Assembly: GCF_001639725.1 (NCBI RefSeq)
Contig: NZ_LTAW01000001.1
Span: 310,001 to 374,000, forward strand
Length of the DNA stretch: 64,000 nucleotides
Reading direction: 5' to 3'
DNA from: Marinomonas atlantica
Lineage (GTDB): Bacteria; Pseudomonadota; Gammaproteobacteria; Pseudomonadales; Marinomonadaceae
Position numbers and translations under genes: made by a program. Below, one piece after another: positions 46,625 to 56,393 of this stretch; position 1 is the first letter of the stretch, and every line of letters begins with the position of its first letter. The notes under the pieces are model-generated. The model had not been told where the DNA came from. It did not search any database and worked only from the letters and a program-made list of their open reading frames with translations.

Positions 46625-46727
46625 AGCGAGCCTCAATAATTCAGTGTTCTGGCAAGATAGATGCTTTGAAAGTGAGGCTATGCTAAGGAATTCACTTGAT
46701 TATAAAAATAGGCTAATAGTTGAAATT

Positions 46728-46748
46728 TTATCAAAAATAAATTGATAA
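46728..46748. promoter_or_regulatory. Inverted repeat between nitroreductase and LysR genes
   Basis: TTATCAA and TTGATAA (46728-46734 and 46742-46748) are exact complements, and flanking GAAATTT/AAATTTC extend the symmetry. AT-rich, so moderate weight only; position fits a LysR operator. Confidence 0.35.
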
Positions 46749-46781
46749 TAAATTTCTGGCACACATTGGGTATAAACGTCC

Positions 46782-47714
46782 ATGCAAATCCAAGATTTAG
46801 AAGTAGTCTTAAAAGTCGCAGAGCTTGGCAGCATTACGGCTGCGGCAAAGCAGCTAGACATGCAAACGGCTACTGCCAGCGCGGCCGTAAAGCGTGTCGA
46901 AGCCTATATAGGGGCCGAATTATTTATTCGTACGACACGTCAGCTGCGTCTTTCTAATGTTGGAGAGCGGTATATTCCGCAATGCCAACAAGCTTTGATG
47001 GGGCTAGATCTAGCGAGGCAAGCGGTACATCAAGAGCAAGGTATTATAAGTGGTGAGGTCCGTGTCGCAGTGTCATCAGATTTAGGCCGTAACCTAGTTA
47101 TGCCTTGGATTGATGATTTTCTTGAAGCGCACCCAAAAGTGTCAGTTCGTGCGCATTTGAGTGATAGTAATATCGACTTTTATCGGGATGCGTTGGATAT
47201 CGCAGTGCGCTATGGCGCACCGCCTGATTCCAGTCTATATGGCTTTAAAATTTGTGATGTACCACGTGTTTTGTGTGCTAGCCCAGAGTATCTGAAGCGA
47301 CACGTTCAACCGCAAACACCGAGTGAATTGAAGCACCATAATGGCTTGTTTTACCAACTGCAGAATATCTTGAATGACACATGGCAATTTTATGATGAGC
47401 AAGGCATATACAAGGTAAAACCGAACTCAAATCGTTCGGCAAACGATGGCGAGTTAGTTCGGCGCTGGTGCGTTGCCGGTAAAGGTATTGCTGTCAAATC
47501 GAGCTTGGATATCGCGGATGACTTGTTAACAGGCAAGCTGATTCCGGTGATGCAAAACTATCAAATAACAATGGGGGAGCTTTGGCTTATATACCCAAGC
47601 CGCCAAACGATCACTCCCACCATTCGTTTATTGCGAGATATGTTTCGTGAGCGAACCCACGCACTGCTGTCTGCATTGATAGAACGTGGGTTATTGTCAA
47701 AAGAGGCTTTGTAA
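46782..47714 (+). CDS. LysR-family regulator, divergent from nitroreductase
   Basis: A 310-residue LysR protein. The helix-turn-helix spans about 3-60 with GSITAAAKQLDMQTATASAAVKRVE, and a co-inducer domain follows (PWIDDFLEAHPKVSVRAHLSD...). Its place suggests control of the nitroreductase gene. The inducer is unknown but would likely be a redox-active or aromatic compound. Confidence 0.87.
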   Translation: MQIQDLEVVLKVAELGSITAAAKQLDMQTATASAAVKRVEAYIGAELFIRTTRQLRLSNVGERYIPQCQQALMGLDLARQAVHQEQGIISGEVRVAVSSDLGRNLVMPWIDDFLEAHPKVSVRAHLSDSNIDFYRDALDIAVRYGAPPDSSLYGFKICDVPRVLCASPEYLKRHVQPQTPSELKHHNGLFYQLQNILNDTWQFYDEQGIYKVKPNSNRSANDGELVRRWCVAGKGIAVKSSLDIADDLLTGKLIPVMQNYQITMGELWLIYPSRQTITPTIRLLRDMFRERTHALLSALIERGLLSKEAL

Positions 47715-47721
47715 TAGCTAT

Positions 47722-49002
47722 TTACACTGGTAGACGCGTCACCAGTAGCTGTTCAACACGAACTCCATCTAAATCCAGTACTTCAAATTTATAGTTCTCA
47801 TGGATAAATGAATCTGTACGTTTGGGTAGGCGTTTCAATTTATAAATAACAAAACCAGCAATGGTTTCGTATTGATTACGGTCGGGAAACTCATCAATCT
47901 CAAGGCTTCGCATGACATCAATAATCGGGGTCAAGCCCTCGATTAACCATGAGGCGGCGTCGCGTTGAACGATTTGTTCAGCATATTGTGGTGTGATCAA
48001 GTCGCCCATGAAACTGCTGAGTAAATCTTTTACGGTGACTAAGCCTACTACGGTACCGTATTCGTTGACCACAACGGCAAACGGTTGCGGTGCGATTTTA
48101 AAGGCATTAAGTGCTTCCGAAAGGGTCAAGGTTTCGGGCAAATAGAACAAATCTTTTTCAACTTGAGACGGCAGAATAGAGGCTTTCTCACCTTTTAACA
48201 CCATACGCAAAATTTCTTTCGATTCGATCACTCCGAGTATTTTGTCGAGATTGCCATCACACACTAAAAAATCGTTATGAGGATGCTCGATGATCTTCTG
48301 ACTAATGTCTTCACTGCTTTCATTGGCATCGAAATAAATAATTTGATCACGGGGCGTCATAGCGCTGCCGATGGTCAAAGTGTCCAGTTCAAACACATTA
48401 CCGATCAGCTGGTACTCTTGTTTTTGCAAGCTGCCATCTTCGGCGCCTGCGTCCATCATCGCGACGATATCTTCAGTGGTGACTAATTCCTCTTGCTTCG
48501 TTGGTAAGTTCAACAAGCGTAAAACTGCATTGGTGAATCCATTAAAGAAAAAGACCAATGGCATTAATAGAAACGTTATCCAGCGCATCGGTGTGACCAC
48601 TCGTATTGCAACGGCTTCAGGCATGATGATGGCCAAGCGTTTGGGTAACAAATCTGCAAAAAGAATAAACAACGAGGTGAGTGTTAAGAATGAAAGAGTA
48701 AAGCTGATTTGGTCGAGTAATGGCCCTTGATAAACCATTATTACCAACTCTTTCATATAGGGCGTTAGAGCTTGCTCACCCACAATGCCGCCAAGAATTG
48801 ATATGGCATTCAGAGCAATCTGAATCATGGCAAAAAAAGCACCAGGGTTTTGCTGTAACGCGAGCACTGCTTGCGCTTTTTCGTTGCCGTCCTCAATCAT
48901 CACTCGCAGCTTAATTTTACGTGCTGCCGCCATACCGATTTCAGACATGGCGAAGAGCGCGCCAAATATAACTAACAGACCAATACCAAAGAAATCACCC
49001 AT
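47722..49002 (-). CDS. CNNM/CorC-HlyC type divalent-cation transporter
   Basis: A 426-residue membrane protein. DUF21 membrane domain with about four helices (1-190), a CBS pair (about 205-330), and a CorC_HlyC C-terminal domain (about 345-425). Such proteins (MpfA/CorC/YhdP-like, often misnamed haemolysins) act in magnesium or cobalt efflux. The gene is preceded by a clear sigma70-type promoter and a leader of about 93 nt that can fold to cover its ribosome site, suggesting control at the level of translation. Confidence 0.88.
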   Translation of the reverse strand: MGDFFGIGLLVIFGALFAMSEIGMAAARKIKLRVMIEDGNEKAQAVLALQQNPGAFFAMIQIALNAISILGGIVGEQALTPYMKELVIMVYQGPLLDQISFTLSFLTLTSLFILFADLLPKRLAIIMPEAVAIRVVTPMRWITFLLMPLVFFFNGFTNAVLRLLNLPTKQEELVTTEDIVAMMDAGAEDGSLQKQEYQLIGNVFELDTLTIGSAMTPRDQIIYFDANESSEDISQKIIEHPHNDFLVCDGNLDKILGVIESKEILRMVLKGEKASILPSQVEKDLFYLPETLTLSEALNAFKIAPQPFAVVVNEYGTVVGLVTVKDLLSSFMGDLITPQYAEQIVQRDAASWLIEGLTPIIDVMRSLEIDEFPDRNQYETIAGFVIYKLKRLPKRTDSFIHENYKFEVLDLDGVRVEQLLVTRLPV

Positions 49003-49095
49003 TACGGCCCCTCACTTGCACGATGTTAAACCGTGCTTGGGGCAGTGCTTTGAGACGGCACTGGTGTCCATTGACGGCGTTTTCATTATGAAAAC
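49003..49095 (-). promoter_or_regulatory. Structured leader RNA with sequestered ribosome site before the CorC-like gene
   Basis: On the minus strand CAGTGC-N9-GCACTG (49063-49043) is followed by GCCCC pairing with GGGGC (49043-49039 with 49011-49007), enclosing GCACG-N9-CGTGC (49036-49018). The distal GGGGC is part of the GAGGGG Shine-Dalgarno just before the ATG, so the fold would block initiation. One base is shared by the two helices. It does not match the yybP-ykoY, M-box or czcD classes as I know them. Confidence 0.5.
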
Positions 49096-49101
49096 TCGCG
49101 C

Positions 49102-49129
49102 ATTATAGAAGTAAATTGCGGCTGTGCAA
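49102..49129 (-). promoter_or_regulatory. Sigma70-type promoter of the CorC-like gene
   Basis: On the minus strand TTGCAC (49129-49124) and a perfect TATAAT (49107-49102) are separated by 16 bp. Transcription would start near 49095. A palindrome TTTTCAT-T-ATGAAAA (49080-49094) lies just downstream. Confidence 0.6.
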
Positions 49130-49193
49130 TGCTTATTTTATAACCAAGTAAGAAACGTTTTAAGGCGCTTGGAGTGCATGAGTGAGTGAACAC

Positions 49194-49871
49194 TTAATTT
49201 AAAATAGCGGATAAATGTTGTGCGCTTAATTGATCCATTTGACGTTCTATCCAAGATACGCGCTCGCGAAGCGGGTAGCTAAGACTATTAGGGTTGCGGG
49301 TTCGAGGACTTGGTAATAGAACAGCAAGTCGAGCGGCTTGGCGTGGCGTAATGTTCCGTGCAGAGCGACCAAAGTAATGTTGACTCGCTGCTTCTACGCC
49401 ATAAATACCTTGACCAAATTCAGCGATGTTCAAATACACTTCTAAGATACGCTGTTTACCCCAAATAGCTTCTAAGCCAAGTGCTAAACCGGCTTCCAGC
49501 CCTTTACGAATCAGACTGCGACCAGGCCATAGAAAAACATTTTTTGCCGTTTGTTGGGTGATCGTGCTGGCACCGCGTAAACTTTCGCCATCGCCGTAAT
49601 CATGTAAAGCATCGCTGATGGCTTTGACATCGACACCAAAGTGATTGGGGAAGCGTTGATCTTCAGATGCGACCACCGCTAAAGGCAGGTATGTTGGCAA
49701 TTCATCAATCGGTACCCATTTTTGAGTCACTGGATAAGGACTTTGCAACATGAAAGCGGTCGTTGGCAGAGGAGCAAAGCGAAACAGCAGTAATACCAGC
49801 ATCAGTAATAGCAAGACTTTCCAAAGAATGGACCAAATCCAACGAATCACACCACGTTTACGTTTTGCCAT
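49194..49871 (-). CDS. mtgA: Monofunctional peptidoglycan glycosyltransferase
   Basis: A 225-residue GT51 enzyme with one N-terminal membrane anchor (about 10-32) and a periplasmic catalytic domain. ASEDQRFPNHFG holds the catalytic Glu, followed by RGASTITQQTAKN and GRKG-like SLIRKGLEA, the standard GT51 motifs. It polymerises lipid II glycan strands. The ATG with GAGGA upstream is chosen over one 45 bp earlier. It stands alone. Confidence 0.93.
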   Translation of the reverse strand: MAKRKRGVIRWIWSILWKVLLLLMLVLLLFRFAPLPTTAFMLQSPYPVTQKWVPIDELPTYLPLAVVASEDQRFPNHFGVDVKAISDALHDYGDGESLRGASTITQQTAKNVFLWPGRSLIRKGLEAGLALGLEAIWGKQRILEVYLNIAEFGQGIYGVEAASQHYFGRSARNITPRQAARLAVLLPSPRTRNPNSLSYPLRERVSWIERQMDQLSAQHLSAILN

Positions 49872-50059
49872 TTCATCCTCGGTAAAAGAAAGTAGCCACC
49901 TATTTATTGACATCATAACAAGTTTTGGCTGTGCACAATGTTGAAGCGTTTGCGACGGCCAGTACCCTTAAATGAATAAGAGTTGTTAGTAATTGAATGA
50001 GTGTAAATCATCATTGTTGTTATGGTGTAGACACGATAACAACAAAAAAGGAAAAATGG

Positions 50060-51466
50060 ATGTCGGTTGAGCAGAACAAGACTGGGGCTAATTCGTTTTG
50101 GCCAGTGTTAGGCATGGCGCTTGTGTCAGCATTGATCGCCGCTGTTGGAACTTTATTTTTACCTTCTATACAAGCGGCGATGCTAGGAATATTAGTTCTA
50201 TGTGCAGCGTTGTGGGCGACTTCCTACGTACCAGAATACTGGCCTGCCGTGGCGCTGTTTGGATTGATTACCGTAACGCAGATTGCTCCCGGCAGTGTTG
50301 TATTATCAGGGTTTACTTCATCTACATTCTGGTTATTGTTCAGCGGTATGGTCTTTGGCGCTGCGATCCAGTTCACGGGGCTGAATCATAAAGTCGCGCG
50401 CTTGTTGATTCAGATATTAGGACGGCGTTATCGCAGAGTCATCACTCGTACCGTTATGTTCGGCTTGTTTTTGGCGTTTTTGATTCCGTCAGGGATTGGG
50501 CGAGTAGTGTTATTGATCCCTATAGTAATCGCTATTGCTGATCAGCTAGGTTATCAAGAAGGCTCAAAAGGGCGTTACGGTATTTTGCTGGCGGCCGCTT
50601 TTGGTACCTTTCTGCCATCGTTTTCTATTTTGCCCGCCAATGCCCCTAATATGCTGTTATCGGGTATCAATGAAGCCTTGTACGGCAACACGTTGTCCTA
50701 TTGGGATTATTTGGTGCTGCATTTTCCGGTGTTAGGGCTTGCCAAAGCGCTGGTCGTGATTGCAGTGATCTTGTGGTTGTTCCCAGCTCAAGACCCTAGT
50801 CATCCAGTGAAACAGCGTCAGTTAAACACGTCAGAGCCCATCTTCAACGCAAAAGAAAAGCAACTGTTACTGGTTTTGATTGCTTGCTTTTGCGCCTGGT
50901 TTACCGACAGCTTACATCATATTTCTCCCGGTTGGATTGGGTTGGTAGCGTGTTCGGTATTGCTCTGGCCAAACGGTGGCTTTACCAGTAAGCAATGTTT
51001 GAGTAAGGATTTGAACTATGGGCCGTTATTTTTTGCCGCTGGGATCATTGGTCTTGGTGCGACCATTGCGTTCACGGGATTAGGCGATTCCATGGTGAAT
51101 GCTTTAACGCACATTGCGCCGTTTAAAGAAGGCACTCATGTTCTGAATTTAGCCTTGGTAACCGCCATATCATTAATGGTAGGAATCATCGCAAATTTAT
51201 CGAGTATTCCAGCGATCATCACGCCCTTGGCAGCGGATTTAGCCGACATTACCGGGCTGTCGAGTGACGCCATCGTTATGTCAGAAGTGATGGCTTTTTC
51301 CACCGTATTATTACCGTATCAAGCCCCTCCTCTGATTACGGCCATGGCGCTTGGTAAGCTACCACTGAGCATCGTGAGTAAAGTCTGCTTAATTACCTTT
51401 GCGATCACATTGTTTGTATTGCTACCGCTTAATATCCTATGGTGGCAAATCGTTGGCATGCTGTGA
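50060..51466 (+). CDS. SLC13-type anion permease (copy 1)
   Basis: A 468-residue inner-membrane protein with about 12 helices and the divalent-anion/Na+ symporter pattern: SSTFWLLFSGMVFGAAI, LIPSGIGRVVLLIPI, ILPANAPNMLLSG near the first transport signature, and LLPYQAPPLI in the second half. Substrates in the family are dicarboxylates, sulfate and related anions. The ATG with AAAGGA is preferred to an upstream start. It has a close paralogue at 57273-58709 on the other strand. No regulator is directly attached to this copy. Confidence 0.85.
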   Translation: MSVEQNKTGANSFWPVLGMALVSALIAAVGTLFLPSIQAAMLGILVLCAALWATSYVPEYWPAVALFGLITVTQIAPGSVVLSGFTSSTFWLLFSGMVFGAAIQFTGLNHKVARLLIQILGRRYRRVITRTVMFGLFLAFLIPSGIGRVVLLIPIVIAIADQLGYQEGSKGRYGILLAAAFGTFLPSFSILPANAPNMLLSGINEALYGNTLSYWDYLVLHFPVLGLAKALVVIAVILWLFPAQDPSHPVKQRQLNTSEPIFNAKEKQLLLVLIACFCAWFTDSLHHISPGWIGLVACSVLLWPNGGFTSKQCLSKDLNYGPLFFAAGIIGLGATIAFTGLGDSMVNALTHIAPFKEGTHVLNLALVTAISLMVGIIANLSSIPAIITPLAADLADITGLSSDAIVMSEVMAFSTVLLPYQAPPLITAMALGKLPLSIVSKVCLITFAITLFVLLPLNILWWQIVGML

Positions 51467-51481
51467 CCGTATATGTTTCGT

Positions 51482-52249
51482 TTACAGTGGTTTTTGACGG
51501 TAAAACTGACACAGCAAGCGGTAGACGTCGGGTAAATGGCTGGCTAAGGCTTGAGGGTCTTCAAAAAAGGTTTCGCTACAGACGGCAAAGAACTCGGCAG
51601 GATTGGTGAGGGCGTATTCATCTAAAGGTAAAGACGCATGGTGTTGCCAGCGTTGTTCAAGTTGCTGCCATGCCGCGGTAAACACATCATGCCATTCACC
51701 GGCTTTCATTCCCAAATGCATTGGCGGAGCGCCATTGGCACCGTCGCGCAGCATATCGAGCTTGTGAGCAAACTCATGAATCACTACGTTGCTGGCATGG
51801 CCATGGCGTCTATGGGCGCCGCTAGCACAAACTGATGCCCACGATAAAATCACTGGGCCGCGCAACCAAGCTTCGCCACTGAGCCCCGGCGCTTGGTTAT
51901 GAACGATACCATCGTCACTGATATAGGGTCGATTGGGGATGAAATCCCCTTGATAGAGGATCACTGTTTGCCAGTGATCGTACCAATTTAAACCAAGGTT
52001 AAGGATTGGCACACAGGCCATGGTGGCAACGCGTAAACACATCTCATCTGTGATGTCCGCATCGCCGCCTGGGGTGATGGTTTTATGAACTAAAAAGCGC
52101 AATGTGAGTTGGTAAAGCTCGTCGCGTTCGTCCCCTTGATAACGAGAGAGCACTGGCCATTCTGCATTAGCAGCTTCCCATTGTTCTCGGGTGACGGGCA
52201 GCTGTTTGATCTTACGGTCTTCCCACCAGTGCGTGATTGTATCGAACAT
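51482..52249 (-). CDS. mtfA: Zinc-dependent peptidase MtfA
   Basis: A 255-residue metallopeptidase of the M90 family. The zinc motif is HEFAHKLD (about 146-153), and conserved segments such as PVILSW and NPAEFFAVCSETFFEDP follow. In E. coli MtfA binds the repressor Mlc and affects glucose PTS expression; the partner here is unknown. Start: the ATG with AGGTG is preferred over one 18 bp upstream. It converges with the permease gene without an obvious terminator. Confidence 0.9.
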   Translation of the reverse strand: MFDTITHWWEDRKIKQLPVTREQWEAANAEWPVLSRYQGDERDELYQLTLRFLVHKTITPGGDADITDEMCLRVATMACVPILNLGLNWYDHWQTVILYQGDFIPNRPYISDDGIVHNQAPGLSGEAWLRGPVILSWASVCASGAHRRHGHASNVVIHEFAHKLDMLRDGANGAPPMHLGMKAGEWHDVFTAAWQQLEQRWQHHASLPLDEYALTNPAEFFAVCSETFFEDPQALASHLPDVYRLLCQFYRQKPL

Positions 52250-52513
52250 ATTAACACCTAGTTTCATTGCAGTTGTCAGGCGATGAGCTTGTTAACCCTA
52301 TAATAGTTCTCGTCTTGTTACGATGGCGGATAAAAGGAAAAGCCCCGCATATTAGGTGAGGCTGTTGTTGAATCAATTTGTATAAGGATGATAATGCGTC
52401 TTCAATTTGGTTGGAAAATGACCATGACAGCCCCCGCGAATTGAGATAACGTCTGAGTGGAAAAAGTAACGACTTTCGACAATATACTGATTAAAAATAA
52501 CAAAGGACTCGCT

Positions 52514-53785
52514 ATGAAATTTGAATCTCTAGCCCTTCACCATGGCTATACCTCAGAAGCAACCACCAAAGCTGCCGCTGTACCAATTTATCAAACCACG
52601 TCCTACACATTTGACGATACGCAGCACGGCGCAGATCTGTTTGATCTGAAAGTGGCTGGTAATATTTACACACGTATCATGAACCCAACGAACGCCGTTC
52701 TAGAAGAACGTGTTGCCGCACTAGAAGGTGGTATTGGCGCGCTAGCGGTCGCTTCAGGTATGGCAGCGATTACTTATGCGATTCAATGTATCGCCGAAGC
52801 AGGGGACAACATCCTGAGTACGAGCCAGTTGTATGGCGGTACGTACAACCTTTTTGCGCATACTTTCCCAAAGCAAGGAATTGAAGTTCGCATGATCTCT
52901 CACGATGACTATGCGGGGTTTGAAGCGGCAATTGATGACAAAACAAAGGCCATTTTCTGTGAGTCGATTGGTAACCCTGCGGGGAATGTTGTCGATATTG
53001 AGCGTTTAGTTGCCGTGGCACACAAACATGGCATCCCCGTGATTGTCGACAACACTGTCGCGACGCCTTATTTATGTCGTCCATTTGAACTTGGCGCTGA
53101 CATTGTGGTGCATTCCCTCACAAAATATATGGGTGGCCACGGTACCAGTGTGGGTGGTGTGATTGTCGACTCAGGCAAGTTTGATTGGAAAGCAAACAGT
53201 CAACGTTTCCCAGCATTAAATGAACCAGATCCGTCCTACCATGGTGTTGTCTACACCGAAGCTCTGGGTGAAGCCGCTTATATTGGTCGTTGTCGTGTGG
53301 TGCCATTACGCAATACTGGCGCGGCCTTGTCTCCCCAAAATGCTTTCTTGATTTTACAAGGCATTGAAACGCTCGGTTTGCGTATGGAACGTCATTGTGA
53401 AAATGCTGAAAAAGCCGCCGCTTTTTTGCAGCAGCATGAAAAAGTAAGCTGGGTAAACTACGCAGCGTTACCGGATAGCCCTTACTATGAAACGTGTCAG
53501 AAAATTACTCGCGGTAAAGCGTCAGGTATCATCAGCTTTGGTATCAAAGGTGGACGTGAGGCCGGTGGTCGTTTCATCGATGCGTTGCAAATGATCTTGC
53601 GACTGGTAAACATTGGCGATGCGAAATCGCTTGCCTGTCATCCGGCCTCGACGACACACCGTCAATTGAATGCTGAAGAGCTTAAAAAAGCCGGTGCTAG
53701 TGAAGACATGGTGCGCTTGTCGATTGGCATTGAGCACATTGATGACATCATTGCAGATATCCGCCAAGCGCTTGATGCCGCTTAA
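52514..53785 (+). CDS. metY: O-acetylhomoserine sulfhydrylase (MetY)
   Basis: A 423-residue PLP enzyme of the Cys/Met metabolism family that makes homocysteine from O-acetylhomoserine and sulfide. The PLP lysine is K204 in SLTKYMGGHG; TRIMNPTNAVLEERVAALEGG and the C-terminal SIGIEHIDDIIADI are standard for the class. Length fits MetY. The ATG with AAAGGA is chosen over an upstream alternative. I see no SAM riboswitch or MetJ-like box before it. A strong terminator follows. Confidence 0.93.
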   Translation: MKFESLALHHGYTSEATTKAAAVPIYQTTSYTFDDTQHGADLFDLKVAGNIYTRIMNPTNAVLEERVAALEGGIGALAVASGMAAITYAIQCIAEAGDNILSTSQLYGGTYNLFAHTFPKQGIEVRMISHDDYAGFEAAIDDKTKAIFCESIGNPAGNVVDIERLVAVAHKHGIPVIVDNTVATPYLCRPFELGADIVVHSLTKYMGGHGTSVGGVIVDSGKFDWKANSQRFPALNEPDPSYHGVVYTEALGEAAYIGRCRVVPLRNTGAALSPQNAFLILQGIETLGLRMERHCENAEKAAAFLQQHEKVSWVNYAALPDSPYYETCQKITRGKASGIISFGIKGGREAGGRFIDALQMILRLVNIGDAKSLACHPASTTHRQLNAEELKKAGASEDMVRLSIGIEHIDDIIADIRQALDAA

Positions 53786-53810
53786 ACACTCTATTTCTTT
53801 ATGTGCATGA

Positions 53811-53850
53811 AAAAACGAGTGGCTCTCAATGATTTGAGAGGCACTCGTTT
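53811..53850. terminator. Bidirectional terminator between metY and the chemoreceptor gene
   Basis: AAACGAGTG and CACTCGTTT flank an inner CTCTCAA/TTGAGAG stem, with A and T runs on either side. It sits between converging genes. Confidence 0.85.
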
Positions 53851-53862
53851 CTTGTTTAAGCA

Positions 53863-55170
53863 CTAGTCAGACGACTGAACTAGGTCTCCGACAACGTGAG
53901 ACACATGTTCTGCGCCTTTCAGAATTTCATCGATAATGCCCGATGCTTCGCGGATATTTTCTGAGCTGGTCTGCACCTGAGCGTTCACTTTAATCATGCT
54001 GTCTTTGGCTTTGGCTACAAGCTGAGTGTTTTTGTTCACCATGTCGTTAATTTCATCCGTTGACTTGCTGGTTCGAGCCGCAAGAGTACGTACTTCATCA
54101 GCAACGACGGCAAAGCCGCGTCCATGTTCACCTGCACGCGCTGCTTCAATCGCAGCATTTAAAGCAAGTAAGTTAGTTTGATCGGCAATCGAGCCAATGG
54201 TATCAACAATCTTAGAAATCTCTGCTGATTGATGATTAAGGTCTTCAATCAAGTTACTAGAGGTTTTTACATCTTCGACGATGCTTTCTGAATTCGTCAC
54301 CGTATCTTTCAGGATGGTTGCACCGCGCTCTGACACTTGAGCGGTTTCAACCGAGGTGCTGTGTGCGACTTCGGCTGCCCGCTGAATAGAGAGCTGCTTA
54401 TTGACTCGCTCGGTAATGTCCGTCGCGACTTTAACAACTTTAGTAACTTTGTACTCATTGTTCCAAACAGGGTTATAAGTAGCTTCAATCCAAACGATAT
54501 CGCCATTTTTACGCTGACGTTTAAACAATCCAGATTTGACTTCGCCTTGTGATAGCTCTTTCCAAAAGTTTGGGTTTTCTTGGTAGAACTCATCAAAACA
54601 AAACTCTTTATGATGCTTACCAGGAAGCTCTTTTTCACTACTGTAACCCAGTGCATGGGCAAAGTTTGCGTTCGCTTGAACGACTGTGCCATTTGGGGTG
54701 AATTCGATGACGGCATTGGATTTGTCTATAGCATCAATTAATGAACCACGCGCTAAATTTCGCTCATAAACTTCTGTAATATCTGCTGCGATCTTAAAGA
54801 CTTTGATGACTTTATTATCCGAGAAAATCGGAAAGTAGGTTGCTTCAATCCAAAGGTCACTACCATCTTTGCGACGTCGAAGAAATTTACCTGAATGACT
54901 TTCGCCGCGTGCGAGGGTTGACCAAAAAGAAGCGTAGTCTTTTGCATTTGTCACGGTAGAAGGGCACAGAGTACGGTGATGTTTACCTTTGATTTCGTCT
55001 AAGGAGTATCCGATTGCCGATAAGAATAATGGGTTGGCATCCTCGATTTCCCCATCAGGCGAAAACGTAATTACGGGGCAGAACTTCTTCATAGACTCTA
55101 TAATATCGGTACTGATATCTAAGCTATTGATACCCCCTTTTTCGTTTTCTTTTTTTGTCTTAAAAAACAT
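53863..55170 (-). CDS. Soluble chemoreceptor with two PAS domains
   Basis: A 435-residue protein with no membrane helix. Two PAS/PAC units (about 28-140 and 150-265) carry [20 protein letters not shown] and [20 protein letters not shown] and matching [10 protein letters not shown] / [10 protein letters not shown] segments, followed by a short methyl-accepting signalling domain with [32 protein letters not shown]. This layout is that of BdlA-like cytoplasmic receptors, which often bind heme or FAD to sense oxygen or redox state. Cofactor is not readable. Confidence 0.9.
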   Translation of the reverse strand: MFFKTKKENEKGGINSLDISTDIIESMKKFCPVITFSPDGEIEDANPLFLSAIGYSLDEIKGKHHRTLCPSTVTNAKDYASFWSTLARGESHSGKFLRRRKDGSDLWIEATYFPIFSDNKVIKVFKIAADITEVYERNLARGSLIDAIDKSNAVIEFTPNGTVVQANANFAHALGYSSEKELPGKHHKEFCFDEFYQENPNFWKELSQGEVKSGLFKRQRKNGDIVWIEATYNPVWNNEYKVTKVVKVATDITERVNKQLSIQRAAEVAHSTSVETAQVSERGATILKDTVTNSESIVEDVKTSSNLIEDLNHQSAEISKIVDTIGSIADQTNLLALNAAIEAARAGEHGRGFAVVADEVRTLAARTSKSTDEINDMVNKNTQLVAKAKDSMIKVNAQVQTSSENIREASGIIDEILKGAEHVSHVVGDLVQSSD

Positions 55171-55643
55171 ACAGATACTCCCTTATAAACGTCAGTTTTA
55201 ATACTAAAAAACCGCTTCACTTTAATAACATACATTAGAGAATCGGATAGTAGTTACGGCTCTTTGAAGGGGAGGACTGCGATCAAATTTTAACTGCACG
55301 GCAATGTAATATCGATGGTGTCCGCCAAGTTTCATTACTTAGCATATTAGCAGAGCATTGCGGATTAAACAGGCTGAGTGTTTTAAGTTGCAATGTATTG
55401 TAAGTCAGATGTTACGGAGTGTTAGAAGGTGGCGACATCTTCGATGACTAAAACGCTCTCCTGATTGAGCTATAACAAAAGTCTTTTGATAGGAACCACT
55501 TTAGGCTTTTTTACAGAATGATCGAGACATACCTACGCGTCCAAGACGTCACGACATGAATCCTGTAGTATGCGCCCACTAACGGCTTAGACTTTCTAAA
55601 ACCTGTGTATCACCTGATAGAAACGCAATAAGGATATCGACCA
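55171..55643. other. Intergenic region with a tRNA-like relic
   Basis: 473 bp with no gene. Both flanking promoters (for the PAS receptor and the YdjM-like gene) must lie here. A 72-nt stretch on the minus strand (55479-55408) resembles a degenerate tRNA with a good D-arm and poor T-arm; it is described in the findings and not called as a gene. Confidence 0.6.
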
Positions 55644-56393
55644 ATGGCCGATTTTAAAACCCATGTTACTGTGGCTGCTGCGCTCAGTGCACCGTTAGCC
55701 GCGAGTGCTTTTATAATGGGCTTTGCGACAACCAATGAAGCGATTTTTTATGCCTTGGCTGGCACGCTCGGCGGTTTACTACCTGATATTGATGCTGATG
55801 AATCTATTGCCATCCGGATAGTGTTTAGATTATTTGGCGCATTAATAGCAGGTCTAATGATTGCTTCAACGATGGATCAACTGTTGCCTTGGCAAGTGCT
55901 TGGTGTGGCGATAGTGGGTTATCTTGTGGTGCGCTTTCCAGTACGTTGGCTATTTGAGAAGCTTACGGTTCATCGAGGGGCGTTACACAGTGTCTTAGCG
56001 AATCTCTTTTTCGTTGCGGTGATCGTGCCCATCGCCTATCACTTGTTTGAGTTAGATGCAAAGACGACATGGGGCATTGGGGCCTTCGTTTTTTTAGGCG
56101 CGACCATCCATTTAATACTGGATGAAATGTACAGTATCGAACTGTCAGGTATGCGCATCAAACGCTCATTTGGCACAGCGCTAAAGTTGACTGATTGGAG
56201 CGAGCCACTGGCAACACTGGCCTTGGTTTTAGGGTGTGTTGTAGGCTATTGGCTTAGCCCCGATACTAATGATTGGCAGTTAGCCCTTAGTTGGATACCC
56301 GATCCGGTACACTTAGTAGAATGGTTAGCTCAAGGGATGAATGGGCTGCAAGAATTAATTCAGAAAACGAGCGCTAGATTACTGAATGCTTGA
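55644..56393 (+). CDS. YdjM-like metal-dependent membrane hydrolase
   Basis: A 249-residue inner-membrane protein of the YdjM/LexA-binding family (PF04307). LLPDIDADES near residue 50 and HRGALHSVLANLF near 113 hold the presumed metal-binding Asp and His residues, and GATIHLILDEMYSIEL follows. About five helices. E. coli YdjM is SOS-linked; its enzymatic activity is unproven. I see no LexA box here. The 3' end overlaps the converging LysR gene by 15 bp. Confidence 0.82.
   Translation: MADFKTHVTVAAALSAPLAASAFIMGFATTNEAIFYALAGTLGGLLPDIDADESIAIRIVFRLFGALIAGLMIASTMDQLLPWQVLGVAIVGYLVVRFPVRWLFEKLTVHRGALHSVLANLFFVAVIVPIAYHLFELDAKTTWGIGAFVFLGATIHLILDEMYSIELSGMRIKRSFGTALKLTDWSEPLATLALVLGCVVGYWLSPDTNDWQLALSWIPDPVHLVEWLAQGMNGLQELIQKTSARLLNA

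Noticed and set aside
52250..52513. SAM riboswitch or MetJ box before metY
   Set aside because: Looked for AGACGTCT-type repeats and SAM-riboswitch cores and saw none.
53863..55170. Hybrid sensor kinase for the double-PAS protein
   Set aside because: No histidine kinase motifs; the C-terminal hairpin is the standard chemoreceptor signalling tip.
55408..55479. Calling a functional tRNA-Met here
   Set aside because: Only the D-arm is convincing; anticodon and T stems have several mismatches, so it is kept as a low-weight finding.
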